A stretch of DNA of 42,345 bases. Origin: CAYRVF01 sp964427535 (GTDB taxonomy: Bacteria; Chloroflexota; Ktedonobacteria; Ktedonobacterales; JADMIN01). The position numbers were made by a program, and so were the translations under genes. This document shows positions 1 through 7,629 of the stretch, one piece after another. The notes beneath the pieces are model-generated. The model did no database searches. It was given only the letters and a program-made list of their open reading frames with translations, and was not told where the DNA came from. Position 1 is the first letter of the stretch. Each line of letters starts with the position of its first letter. The stretch spans positions 1-42,345 of the forward strand of contig CAYRVF010000031.1 in the NCBI GenBank assembly GCA_964427535.1, written 5' to 3'.

Positions 1-1235
1 CCAGCGTCTTGGAGACGGGCTAAGATATCCTGTTCTTCTGGGTGGCGCGCATGGTGATGGCGGGTGTCCACTTCCTGGGCGTCATCCCGTTCAATACCAT
101 CTACCTGCATGGCCTGGTGCGCGACGAGTACGGCCGCAAGATGAGCAAGTCGCTGCAGAACGTCGTCGATCCGCTGGAACTGATGGACGAGTACGGCACT
201 GACGCGCTGCGGTTCACGCTGGCGACGAGCAGCACGCCGGGCAATGACATGAAGCTGACGCCGGCGCGACTCACCGGCAACCGCAACTTCGCCAACAAGA
301 TCTGGAACGCCTCGCGCTTCGTCATCGGCCAGACGGCGGAGATTGGCGGGGGCGTTCCGGCGCTCGAAGACGTGCGGCCACAGTCGCTCGCCGACCGCTG
401 GATCGTGAGCCGCGCGCAGGACCTCACGGCCGAGGTGACGCGCCTGATCGAGGACTATCAGTTTGGCGAGGCGGGCAGGCTGATCTTCGACTTCCTCTGG
501 TCGGAGTACTGCGACTGGTATGTCGAGGCGGCCAAGCCGCAGTTGCGCGATCCGGAGCTACAAGGGAGCACGGCGGGCATCCTGCGGGCGGTGCTCGACC
601 GCGCGCTGCGCCTGCTGCACCCGTTCATGCCGTTCGTCACCGAGGAGGTCTGGCAGCATCTCTACGCCGACGTTCCAGCAGCGGAGTGGCCCGCGCCCGC
701 GCTGATCGTCGCGCCGTGGCCGGTCGCGAGCGCGGCTGCCGCTACCCAGCGCGATCCCCAGTCCGAGGAAGACTTCGCACTCCTGCGCGAGATCATCACG
801 CGCATCCGCGACGCCCGCAAGCAGGCGGATGTGGAGCCCGTTCGGCGTATTCGGGTGATCCTCGCCGGTGGCGCCAAGACCGACATGCTCCGCGACGAGG
901 CGGGACTGCTCGCCCAGCTTGCCCGCACGGAGTCGCCGCAGATCGAGGAGGCGCTGCCGCAGCCGCCTGAGCAAGCGATGGCGATCGTCGTCGATGGTGT
1001 GGAGGTGTACCTGCCGCTCGCCGGACTGCTCGACCTCGACAAGGAGCGTGTCCGCCTCGATGCCGAGATGGAGCAGGCGCGACAGGCGATCGAGCGTGCG
1101 ACGAAGAAGCTGGCGAATCCAAGCTTTGTCGAGCGCGCGCGGCCAGACGTCGTACAGCGAGAGCGCGACGCCCTGGCGGCTGCCGAAGACACGCTGGCGA
1201 AGCTAGCAGAGCGCAGGCAGGCGCTGGCGGTGTAA
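1..1235 (+). CDS. valS: Valine--tRNA ligase, C-terminal part (left-truncated, in-frame TAA near the edge)
   Basis: This is the 3' part of a class I valyl-tRNA synthetase, which charges tRNA-Val in the cytoplasm. The KMSKS motif is at 138-152, followed by the typical DPLELMDEYGTDALRFTLA stretch. After it come the helical anticodon-binding domain and a C-terminal coiled coil (about 1036-1225) that ends just before the stop. Translating upstream of base 42 gives SVLETG-stop-DILFFWVARM. This is the conserved ValRS segment in which a Tyr normally stands where bases 21-23 read TAA. The gene therefore either carries a nonsense mutation or there is a base error at the sequence edge (TAC/TAT read as TAA). 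The N-terminal half, with the HIGH motif and editing domain, lies outside the window. Identity is certain; intactness is not. Confidence 0.95.
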
Positions 1236-1238
1236 ATC

Positions 1239-1370
1239 GGGGCCTCATCCCCCCAGCCCCCTTCCCCTCGCGAGGGGAAGGGGGAGTTCAGTTCGTGGCC
1301 TGCGGGCAACCGTGCTTGCCCCACGACGCTCCCCTCTCCCCACAGGGAGCGGGGCCGGGGGTGAGGCCCC
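1239..1370. repeat. MITE-like GC-rich inverted-repeat element, copy 1
   Basis: A 132-bp unit starts 3 bases after the valS stop. Its left end, GGGGCCTCATCCCCCCAGCC, and its right end (1351-1370, GGGGCCGGGGGTGAGGCCCC) are near-perfect inverted repeats. Inside the left end is a perfect 28-bp palindrome (1257-1284, arms CCCCCTTCCCCTCG / CGAGGGGAAGGGGG), and a second hairpin lies at about 1331-1355. A further half-module of the same type (CCCTTCTCT...AGAGAAGGG then GGTTGGGGGTGAG) is at about 1422-1459. No coding potential is seen. As strong hairpins after a stop codon they may end transcription, but there is no T-tract. The rest of the 1236-1622 gap holds the promoter of the next gene and nothing else I can name. 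Confidence 0.75.
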
Positions 1371-1585
1371 TCCATCCACGCCCCACTCCGACCCTTCCCC
1401 AACCGCTCCCAACATCCAGTTGCAGCCCTTCTCTTAGAGAGAAGGGGGTTGGGGGTGAGTATCCGCACACCTCAGCGTTCCCATTCGAGCGGACCTTCGT
1501 TTAGTTATGTGCAGTGCGAAACGGCAAATCGCACCAACTCTCTCCCCAAACGTCCCAGGAAGGATACCCGGCAGTTGGATATGGT

Positions 1586-1594
1586 TGCTATACT
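1586..1594 (+). promoter_or_regulatory. Extended -10 promoter for the DUF2156 gene
   Basis: TGCTATACT is an extended -10 element (TG-N-TATACT) followed by CGG. It lies about 28 bases before the ATG at 1623, with the ribosome site AAAGGGGAGA between them. No good -35 hexamer is visible, as is common for extended -10 promoters. The same TGCTATACTCG string recurs at other gene starts in the window. Confidence 0.45.
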
Positions 1595-1622
1595 CGGGTG
1601 GTGGAAGTAGAAAGGGGAGACT

Positions 1623-3326
1623 ATGAGGGTCGTCTGGCGAACACTGGGAATGTGCCTCGTCGCTGGCATCAACATCCTCTCGACGCTGCTGCCCATCTGG
1701 CCGTGGCGCTATCACGTGATCGCGCACGGCCTTCCGCTCCCGGTGATCCTCGCCGCGCAAGACGTTACCCTCTTCCTCGGCGTCAGCATGCTGCTGCTGG
1801 CCTATCCCGCCGCGCTGGGCCAGCGGCGGATGGCGCATCTGGTGATGCTCTGCGCCGCGCTGGCCATTCTGTCGAACATCGTCAAGGGCCTCGACGTCGA
1901 GGAGGCCCTCGCGAATGGCGTCTTGCTGGTGTGGCTGTGGCGGTCACGCGCGAGCCTCTCCAGGATGTCGATGCGCTACACGGTCGTGGATGTCGTGCGC
2001 CTTGCCTTGCTGATCGTGGTCATCGCGCGCGCATATACATTGGCTGGGCGCGTGGTGCTGCACGGGCTATATGGACTCGTTCGCAATGGCTTCGCGCATG
2101 TGACCGGGCTGAATGACGAGCCGCGGTGGATCCATCACGTGCAGTTCATGCTGACGGCCAAGCTCGCGCTGCAGACGCTCTGGTTCCATAACTCGCAGTA
2201 TCTGCTGCCGCTCTTCCTCGTCGGCATCTTCGTCGTCTTCTCGTGGACCTCTCTGCTGCTGCCCGCTTCGAGCGCTGGCGAGATCGACGATCCGTATGGC
2301 CGGTTTGGGCGCGCCTCGCACAACTCACTAGCGTATCTGGCGCGGCGTACCGACGTCAGCACGTTTGTCGGCCCGGGAGGCATGGGCGTCATCAGCTACA
2401 AGCTCGTCGGCCATGTGGCGCTGCAAGTTGGCGCCGTGCTCGCGCCCACCGAGTCGCGGGCGATGGTGTACCAGGCGTTTCGCGCGTTCTGCAAGCAGCA
2501 CGGGTTGATTCCGGCTGCGGTGGCGCTCTCGCAGGAAGAGCAGCCGTTGGCGGCGCGGGCGGGCATGCACACGCTTACCATCGGCACCGAAGCCATCGTC
2601 GATCTGGGTGATTTCGCTGTGGAGAAGCTCGGCAAGAAGATGCGCTGGGTGCAGCGCTCGCTCGCCAAACGCGGGTATCGCTGTGAGCTGGTCCCGGCGA
2701 CCGAGACGTCCCCCATGCAGCGGGCGGCGATGCATCGCATCGAAGCGGAGTGGCGGGAGGAACGCGGCGGTCAGATGCATGGCTTCTGCATGACGCTCGG
2801 TCGTGTGCCCACGCCGGATGACCCGGAATGCCTGCTCGGCTTCATGTACGATCCGGCGGGCGTGCCGATTGCCTTCCTGACGCTACTGCCAGGCGGCGAA
2901 GGTGTCTACTCGCTCGACCTGACGCGCCGCCGCCACGACGCGCCCAACGCCACGATGGAGTTCCTGCTGATGGAAGTGCTGGTGCGCCTGAAAGAGCGTG
3001 GCGCGAGCACCGTCAGCCTGAACTTCTCCACCTTTTCGAGCCTCGCGGCCTCGCGTATCGGCGCGGCGCTGCTCAACTTCTGCGGAGTAGCCTTCCAACT
3101 TCGGTCGCTAGAGACGTTCAATAACAAGTTCAAGCCCCGCTGGGTGCCACGCTACGCCGCGTTTCCATCGTGGTACACGCTGCCCGACGTAGCCTACGCC
3201 ATTCTCAACATCGAAGGCGTAGATCGCATGCTGCTCAACGCAGCCTCGCGCGCGATGGGCCGTCTCGCGGGGCGAGAGCGCGACGAGGCCGCGATCGATG
3301 TCGCGAGTGCTGGCGAGCGCGCGTAG
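1623..3326 (+). CDS. DUF2156 (MprF C-terminal-like) membrane protein
   Basis: A 567-residue protein with about six hydrophobic segments in residues 1-215 and a soluble domain from about residue 225. The soluble part (FVGPGGMGVISYKLVG..., then QAFRAFCKQHGLIPAAVALS and the conserved LDLTRRR and NFKPRW-like FNNKFKPRW segments) resembles the DUF2156 / lysylphosphatidylglycerol synthase C-terminal domain, a GNAT-like fold that transfers aminoacyl groups from aminoacyl-tRNA to lipid in MprF. Family members with this layout are often of unproven substrate, so aminoacyl-phospholipid synthesis is only an inference. The start is the ATG preceded by AAAGGGGAGA. It is convergent with the next gene (25 bp between stops). 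Confidence 0.8.
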   Translation: MRVVWRTLGMCLVAGINILSTLLPIWPWRYHVIAHGLPLPVILAAQDVTLFLGVSMLLLAYPAALGQRRMAHLVMLCAALAILSNIVKGLDVEEALANGVLLVWLWRSRASLSRMSMRYTVVDVVRLALLIVVIARAYTLAGRVVLHGLYGLVRNGFAHVTGLNDEPRWIHHVQFMLTAKLALQTLWFHNSQYLLPLFLVGIFVVFSWTSLLLPASSAGEIDDPYGRFGRASHNSLAYLARRTDVSTFVGPGGMGVISYKLVGHVALQVGAVLAPTESRAMVYQAFRAFCKQHGLIPAAVALSQEEQPLAARAGMHTLTIGTEAIVDLGDFAVEKLGKKMRWVQRSLAKRGYRCELVPATETSPMQRAAMHRIEAEWREERGGQMHGFCMTLGRVPTPDDPECLLGFMYDPAGVPIAFLTLLPGGEGVYSLDLTRRRHDAPNATMEFLLMEVLVRLKERGASTVSLNFSTFSSLAASRIGAALLNFCGVAFQLRSLETFNNKFKPRWVPRYAAFPSWYTLPDVAYAILNIEGVDRMLLNAASRAMGRLAGRERDEAAIDVASAGERA

Positions 3327-3351
3327 CCGAAGGACGAACAGAACGGGGTGA

Positions 3352-4152
3352 CTACTCGGCGTCGGAGATGGCGTCGGTCCACTCCTCGACCTGCTTCGGC
3401 GTCATGCTCCCTCCGCGTACCAGCCGGGCATCCTCGAAGCCCCAGCATTCGAGGTCGACGAGATACTGCTCGCGCGATAGCAGCGTGCCCCGGCAGATGC
3501 GCCGGGACTCGATGATCTGTCCCTCGCGGGCTTCGCGCGCGAGCAGCTCCGATCGCACCTGCGCGGGAATCCGCGAGCGCTCAGAGGGGTAGATGAAGTC
3601 GAAGAGCACGAGGTGCGCGAGGAGTACCTGCCAATGCGAGCCGAATCGACGCAGCAAGCGGGGCCAGTCGAGGTGTTCGCAGCGCAGCAACATATGCTGC
3701 ACGTCAGCTCCGTCGAAACGCTCCCGCTCCATCACGAAGGACTTCGACCACAGCGACTCCTCAGGTGGACACACGAGAACGTGCATGCCGAGAATCTCGC
3801 CGTGCACGGCGTGCTCGAACCACTCGTCGTCGACGGTCGCGATGCCGTTGCCCGAGCTGAAAATGATGTCGACGAACGCATCGCCGTGAAACGCCTTGGC
3901 CAGCCAGTGGTGTGCGGTGATCTCGGTCTTGTAGCCGCGCAGCCTCAGTGCGCGAAGTGCGGCATCGCGATCTTCTGGCCGGATGAAGAAGTCGAGGTCT
4001 TTCGTGTGGCGTTCGATGCCCGTGTAGAGTGCAACGGCAAAGGCGCCGCCCACGAGAAAGGGCACGCCGTAAGCGTTTAGCGCCTCGATCGCGTCGCGAT
4101 AGAACGCGAGGGCTACCTCGTCCTCCGGTATTGCGGTCATGTGTGCTTCCAT
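3352..4152 (-). CDS. Nucleotidyltransferase-like protein
   Basis: A 266-residue soluble protein. Residues about 30-60 read PFLVGGAFAVALYTGIERHTKDLDFFI, given here only as a motif: a Gly-Gly turn, an Arg/His-Thr step and the Asp-x-Asp (DLDF) metal site of minimal nucleotidyltransferases (Pol-beta/MNT and AbiEii-like superfamily). A further Asp (VDIIF, about residue 97) fits the third carboxylate. The C-terminal half is helical and has no recognisable domain. Members of this superfamily include antitoxin-type and antibiotic-modifying enzymes, but nothing here gives the substrate and there is no partner gene. Start: codon 1 (GTG/ATG region at 4152), or the second Met four codons later (MTAIPEDEV); neither has a decisive ribosome site. 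Confidence 0.7.
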   Translation of the reverse strand: MEAHMTAIPEDEVALAFYRDAIEALNAYGVPFLVGGAFAVALYTGIERHTKDLDFFIRPEDRDAALRALRLRGYKTEITAHHWLAKAFHGDAFVDIIFSSGNGIATVDDEWFEHAVHGEILGMHVLVCPPEESLWSKSFVMERERFDGADVQHMLLRCEHLDWPRLLRRFGSHWQVLLAHLVLFDFIYPSERSRIPAQVRSELLAREAREGQIIESRRICRGTLLSREQYLVDLECWGFEDARLVRGGSMTPKQVEEWTDAISDAE

Positions 4153-4286
4153 CGTTCTGTCTTTCTCTCCCCTCGGAGTCCGTGGCAGCGGTCATCCTGT
4201 CACTCTCGGCCGCATCTCCCATGGTAGAAGCAGGCTCGTCCATCTTGGCGGCAGCGACAGGGAATGTTCTTCACAAGGCAAACCGT

Positions 4287-4302
4287 GTGCCAAGGTTGGC
4301 AC
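4287..4302. promoter_or_regulatory. Palindromic operator-like site
   Basis: GTGCCAA-GG-TTGGCAC is a 16-bp inverted repeat with 7-bp perfect arms and a 2-base centre. It lies in the 286-bp gap between two divergently transcribed genes (the nucleotidyltransferase-like gene and the metallophosphoesterase gene). The size and position fit a dimeric repressor site; no regulator gene is adjacent. The rest of the gap shows nothing I can assign. Confidence 0.35.
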
Positions 4303-4438
4303 CGCCGACCGCGTATGTCGAGAAGGGCATGTAACTTGCCGTTTAGCGCACCGGAGCCGCGTGATAAGACTCGTCATCGAGTGTACGCGGACGGTGGGTC
4401 GAGCCGAAGGTTGACGCAACGTATAAGAGGGGGAGAGC

Positions 4439-5218
4439 ATGGCTGGCGACGAGAGTGTGCGCATTGCTGCCGTAGGTGACGTCCACTGCGGAAAGACGTC
4501 GCATGGCGCGTTTCAGGCTCTGTTTACGTCTGCCAGCCAGAACGCGGATGTGCTGGTGCTGTGTGGTGACCTGACCGACTATGGCCTGCCAGAAGAAGCC
4601 GAAGTCCTGGCGAAAGAGATCACGAGCTACGTGCGCGTGCCGGTGGTCGCGGTGTTGGGGAATCACGACTTCGAGTCTGGCAAGCAGGTTGAGATACACG
4701 ACATTCTGTGCGAGGCGGGCGTACATATGCTCGACGGAGAAGCGTGCGAGGTGCGCGGCGTGGGATTCGCGGGTGTCGTTGGATTCGGTGGCGGATTTGG
4801 GCGCTACGCACTCTCAGCCTGGGGCGAGCAGACCGTAAAGCAGTTCGTTCACGAGGCGGTGAATGAGGCGCTCAAGCTCGAAACCGCGCTCATGCGGCTG
4901 CGCACTGAGCAAAAGATTGCCGTGCTGCACTACTCGCCCGTGCGCGAGACGGTAGAAGGCGAGCCGCCCGAGATATTCCCCTTCCTCGGCTCCTCGCGAC
5001 TCGAAGATCCGCTGCTGCACTTTCCCGTCGCGGCGGTGGTGCATGGGCACGCGCATGGCGGACAGCCGCAAGGGGCGCTACGCGACAAGACGCCCGTCTA
5101 TAACGTGTCGATGCCGTTGCTCAGTAGAGCGTTTCCCGGTCGTCCCGCGTTTCGGCTCCTCGAATTCGGGACTGCATCCAGCCGGGACGAAGAGGTCGCC
5201 GCGAGCGCTCCCTCGTAG
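4439..5218 (+). CDS. Metallophosphoesterase (calcineurin-like)
   Basis: A 259-residue cytoplasmic phosphoesterase. All five metal-site blocks are present in order: GDVHCG (about residue 12), GDLTDYG (about 42), GNHDFE (about 74), an active-site His in LHYSP (about 161) and GHAHGG (about 202). The GNH(D) signature defines the calcineurin-like fold with a dinuclear metal centre. The substrate cannot be told; related single-domain proteins hydrolyse phosphodiesters or nucleotides. The C-terminal tail is short and polar. A strong ribosome site (GGGGGAG) sits 4 bases before the ATG. It stands alone; the next gene downstream has its own promoter. Confidence 0.85.
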   Translation: MAGDESVRIAAVGDVHCGKTSHGAFQALFTSASQNADVLVLCGDLTDYGLPEEAEVLAKEITSYVRVPVVAVLGNHDFESGKQVEIHDILCEAGVHMLDGEACEVRGVGFAGVVGFGGGFGRYALSAWGEQTVKQFVHEAVNEALKLETALMRLRTEQKIAVLHYSPVRETVEGEPPEIFPFLGSSRLEDPLLHFPVAAVVHGHAHGGQPQGALRDKTPVYNVSMPLLSRAFPGRPAFRLLEFGTASSRDEEVAASAPS

Positions 5219-5326
5219 GCCACGAGGCTCAAGCCGCTCGTTCTCTCTCTCTCACTTAGTGCAGTAGCCGATCGAAGTGCTAGGCTGGTTGTCTCCCCTG
5301 GCTATGCAAGCGAAGCGCTGCGCCCG

Positions 5327-5332
5327 TATAAT
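5327..5332 (+). promoter_or_regulatory. Possible -10 box upstream of the Flp pilin gene
   Basis: A perfect TATAAT is present 107 bases before the pilin start. No convincing -35 hexamer is found at 16-18 bases. It would give a leader of about 100 bases. The assignment rests on the hexamer alone. Confidence 0.35.
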
Positions 5333-5438
5333 GCGCCTATTGTATTGGGTGCCGTACGTATGGCTGAGTCACCTGACTATGGGGTTCTCTCGAGAGATGT
5401 GCTCACTGGCTCAGTCATGTGATGGGGAGTAAGGGTGC

Positions 5439-5597
5439 ATGCAATCTCGCGATCACTGGCCTGGGTCACGTCGTGGCCAGGGCTTCCTGGAGTACGCGCT
5501 GATCATTCTCGTCGTGGCGCTGGTGATCTTTGGCGCATTGCTGCTGATTGGCCCCACCCTCTCCAGCATCTTCGATTCGGTGCGGCCCGCGTTGTGA
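5439..5597 (+). CDS. Flp-type (type IVb) pilin, orphan
   Basis: A 52-residue protein. Residues 1-13 are polar and basic (ends SRRG), then QGFLEYALIILVVALVI starts one hydrophobic helix to about residue 38, followed by a short tail ending FDSVRPAL. The G|QGFLEY junction puts Glu and Tyr at positions +5 and +6 after the predicted cleavage. That is the class III signal of Flp prepilins, which are processed by a TadV/CpaA-type peptidase and assembled by the Tad secretion system. GGGGAG lies 9 bases before the ATG. No tad/cpa gene (TadA ATPase, TadB/C, TadV, CpaB) is in the window, so it must be exported by machinery encoded elsewhere. TadE-like minor pilins share this helix but are usually longer. 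Confidence 0.85.
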   Translation: MQSRDHWPGSRRGQGFLEYALIILVVALVIFGALLLIGPTLSSIFDSVRPAL

Positions 5598-5733
5598 GCG
5601 TGGTAGGCGGTTTCTCCCCATTCCTCAACGTGAGACCGGCGATTTCCGTTTTTCGCATGCTGTGGCAGAATCCGGAGGATGATCGCGGCAACAGCGAGGT
5701 GATGGGGCGCTACCGAGGCGCCAGGGGCATTGG

Positions 5734-5762
5734 TTGCGGGAGGTCAGGCACGATGATATAAT
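5734..5762 (+). promoter_or_regulatory. Promoter of the rpsF-ssb-rpsR operon
   Basis: TTGCGG (5734-5739) and a perfect TATAAT (5757-5762) are separated by exactly 17 bases. Transcription would start near 5769 and give a leader of about 215 bases before rpsF. The region 5598-5733 upstream holds no gene I can support. Confidence 0.65.
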
Positions 5763-5915
5763 GGTTTGGTGGCTTCGCGAGTCCGCGTTAACTCAGGTGG
5801 CGACACTCTGGAGGCGGCACGGTATCCCCACGTCGTCTTGGCGGTCGCGGGCGCTCTGGCGCTCGCGCAGTTGCCGTTGAGAGGCGCTCGCGTACACCAT
5901 ACCAGACATCCTGCC

Positions 5916-5980
5916 CCGATCTTGAGCGTGTCGCACATGCGGGCGTACGCCGTGCGATCGGGAGCATACCCACGGGAGGA
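5916..5980 (+). promoter_or_regulatory. Structured 5' leader of rpsF with two exclusive helices
   Basis: Helix A pairs CCGAT (5916-5920) and CGCAC (5932-5936) with the contiguous GTGCGATCGG (5952-5961), leaving an 11-base bulge on the 5' side. Helix B pairs CCGTG (5950-5954) with CACGG (5971-5975), whose last bases enter the ribosome site GGAGGA (5975-5980). The two helices use overlapping bases and cannot coexist. This layout suits feedback control of translation; S6:S18 binding to its own leader is known in several bacteria, but I cannot match the published consensus here. Confidence 0.4.
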
Positions 5981-5985
5981 ACCGC

Positions 5986-6564
5986 ATGGCGCGGGACTAT
6001 GAGCTTGGGATTGTGATTAGCCCGGATGTGGGCGACGAACATGCGCGCGCGATCGTCGATCGCGTGACGCAAGCTGTGGCCGCCAACGAGGGCCAGGTCG
6101 TGCGTGTGAACGCATGGGGGCGGCGCCGTCTGGCGTACCCCATCGAGCATCACCGCGACGGACTCTATTTCTACTTCGACGTGATCATGCCCCCCACCTC
6201 AGTTGCCGAGGTTGAGCGATCGTTGCGGGTGAATGAAGACATCATCCGCCATTTGTTGAAGTCGCGCGACCCACGTGTGGTTGCGCAGGAGCGACAGCGC
6301 GACGCCGAGAACGAGGTGCGAGCCGCCGAGGCCCGCGCCGCCGCCGAGGCTGAAGCCGCGCGCGTCGCGGCCGAGCAGGCCGAGGCAGCCCCGGTTGCAC
6401 AGGCTGAGACGGTACCTGCTGAAGCAGCACCAGCCGAGGCCACGTCGGTAGAGGCCACTCAGGCGCCGGATACGTCGGAGCAGCCCGTTTCCGCGACGGA
6501 ACCCGAAGCAGCTCCGGCTGAGGCGGTCGCAACTCCTTCAGAGACGTCAGAGACAGAGGCATAG
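5986..6564 (+). CDS. rpsF: 30S ribosomal protein S6 with a long acidic tail
   Basis: S6 of the 30S platform, partner of S18. Residues 1-98 are the normal S6 fold (MARDYELGIVISPDV, VNAWGRRRLAYPIEHHRDGLY, VERSLRVNEDIIRHLLKS). Residues 99-192 are an added tail rich in Ala, Glu and Pro with repeated PAEA/EAAPA units and strong negative charge. Bacterial S6 is usually 95-135 residues, so 192 is long. The first gene of rpsF-ssb-rpsR; GGAGGA lies 5 bases before the ATG. The C-terminal tail is probably disordered. Confidence 0.97.
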   Translation: MARDYELGIVISPDVGDEHARAIVDRVTQAVAANEGQVVRVNAWGRRRLAYPIEHHRDGLYFYFDVIMPPTSVAEVERSLRVNEDIIRHLLKSRDPRVVAQERQRDAENEVRAAEARAAAEAEAARVAAEQAEAAPVAQAETVPAEAAPAEATSVEATQAPDTSEQPVSATEPEAAPAEAVATPSETSETEA

Positions 6565-6615
6565 GGCCACTCCGGGTGGTATCAGCTCGGGTGCGCCGGA
6601 GGAGAGAGGGCAGTC

Positions 6616-7017
6616 ATGCTCAACAAGATCATGTTGATCGGCAACCTGGGGCGCGATCCCGAGATGAGCTACACGCCGAGCGGCAAAGCAATCACCAAGT
6701 TTTCGCTCGCCGTGAGCCGGCGATCACGCGACCCGCAAAGCGGCGACCGGCGCGAGGAGACGACGTGGTTCAACGTCGTCGGCTGGGATCGCCTGGCGGA
6801 GACGATGAACGAGTACCTGCACAAGGGCTCGAAGGTATACATCGAAGGGCGCATGACCTCACGACGCTATACCGACAAAGATGGCAACGAGCGGACCGCA
6901 TGGGAAGTCGTCGCCAACGACATGCAAATGCTTGAGCCGAGGGGGGCCGGTCAGACGGCCGGCGGCGGTCAGTCGTATGGTGGCGAGGATATTGCCCCAG
7001 ACGACGTGCCGTTCTAG
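6616..7017 (+). CDS. ssb: Single-stranded DNA-binding protein
   Basis: A 133-residue SSB that coats single-stranded DNA in replication and repair. The OB-fold is clear: MLNKIMLIGNLGRDPEM, then TKFSLAVSRR, TTWFNVVGWDRLAE, and KVYIEGRMTSRRYTDKDGNE. After about residue 108 a short Gly/Gln-rich linker leads to the acidic tip DDVPF, the usual docking peptide for partner proteins. GGAGGAGAG lies upstream of the ATG. It is 51 bases after rpsF and 111 bases before rpsR, in the classical rpsF-ssb-rpsR order. Confidence 0.97.
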   Translation: MLNKIMLIGNLGRDPEMSYTPSGKAITKFSLAVSRRSRDPQSGDRREETTWFNVVGWDRLAETMNEYLHKGSKVYIEGRMTSRRYTDKDGNERTAWEVVANDMQMLEPRGAGQTAGGGQSYGGEDIAPDDVPF

Positions 7018-7063
7018 GCCGTCTTCGCGCCCACTTCGGTGAAGCGATAAACGTGCAATACGT

Positions 7064-7096
7064 GCCGGTCGCAGCGCCCTCGCCGCCGAGACCGGC
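7064..7096 (+). promoter_or_regulatory. Intergenic hairpin between ssb and rpsR
   Basis: GCCGGTC (7064-7070) pairs perfectly with GACCGGC (7090-7096) around a 19-base loop. It has no T-tract, so it is not an intrinsic terminator. It may be an RNA processing or stability element in the operon message. Confidence 0.35.
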
Positions 7097-7128
7097 AAAC
7101 CCGTACGTATACTGAGGAGCATACAGAC

Positions 7129-7506
7129 ATGCAGCAGAGGAGAGATGGCGTAGGGCCTGGCATCGCGGATCGTCCGCAGGGTGGCCCTGGTGGGGGCGAT
7201 CAGCGTTTCGACCGCGACCGTGATCGTGGCGGGGACCGAGATCGTGGTGGATATCGGCCCGGTGGCCGTGGCCGCGATTTTCGGTCGCGCCGAAAGGTCT
7301 GTGCCTTTTGCGTTGACCACGTGCGTGAGATAGACTACAAAGACGTAGGACGCCTGCGTCGTTATCTGTCGGATCGCGGTAAGATTGAGCCGCGTCGCAA
7401 GACGGGGACGTGCGCCAAGCATCAGCGTCGCCTGGGCACGGCGCTGAAGAATGCGCGCCACATGGCGTTGCTGCCCTACACTGCCGCGCAAATTCGCGGG
7501 TCATAA
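7129..7506 (+). CDS. rpsR: 30S ribosomal protein S18 with an Arg/Asp/Gly-rich N-terminal extension
   Basis: S18 of the 30S platform. The conserved core is residues 55-125 (RRKVCAFCVDHVREIDYKD, RRYLSDRGKIEPRRKTG, CAKHQRRLGTALKNARHMALLPY). The C-x2-C plus the later Cys and His resemble a zinc-type (C+) S18. The first ~52 residues are low complexity: Gln/Gly then RDRDRGGDRDRGG-like repeats, absent from standard S18 (about 75-90 residues). GAGGAG lies 10 bases before the ATG. rplI (L9), which commonly follows rpsR, is not here. Confidence 0.96.
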   Translation: MQQRRDGVGPGIADRPQGGPGGGDQRFDRDRDRGGDRDRGGYRPGGRGRDFRSRRKVCAFCVDHVREIDYKDVGRLRRYLSDRGKIEPRRKTGTCAKHQRRLGTALKNARHMALLPYTAAQIRGS

Positions 7507-7532
7507 TCGTTCGACCCGCGATAGCCGCACCT

Positions 7533-7578
7533 GGAGGACGCGCGCCATGCATTTGATCATCTGATCGTGCGGGCGCGC
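7533..7578 (+). other. Mini-ORF MHLII with strong ribosome site inside a hairpin
   Basis: GGAGG (7533-7537) precedes ATG at 7547, which reads five codons (MHLII) and stops at 7564. The mini-ORF is flanked by complementary arms GCGCGCC (7540-7546) and GGCGCGC (7572-7578). It lies just after rpsR, where rplI normally begins. It could be a leader peptide, a relic of a gene start, or chance. Nothing shows translation. Confidence 0.25.
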
Positions 7579-7629
7579 GCTCGTCTATCTTCGGTTAGCC
7601 AGCCCTGGGGGAAGAGACGGAACGCCCTG

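Noticed and set aside
4411..4427. TTGACG and TATAAG before the metallophosphoesterase gene as a promoter
   Set aside because: Only 5 bases apart, so they cannot work as a -35/-10 pair.
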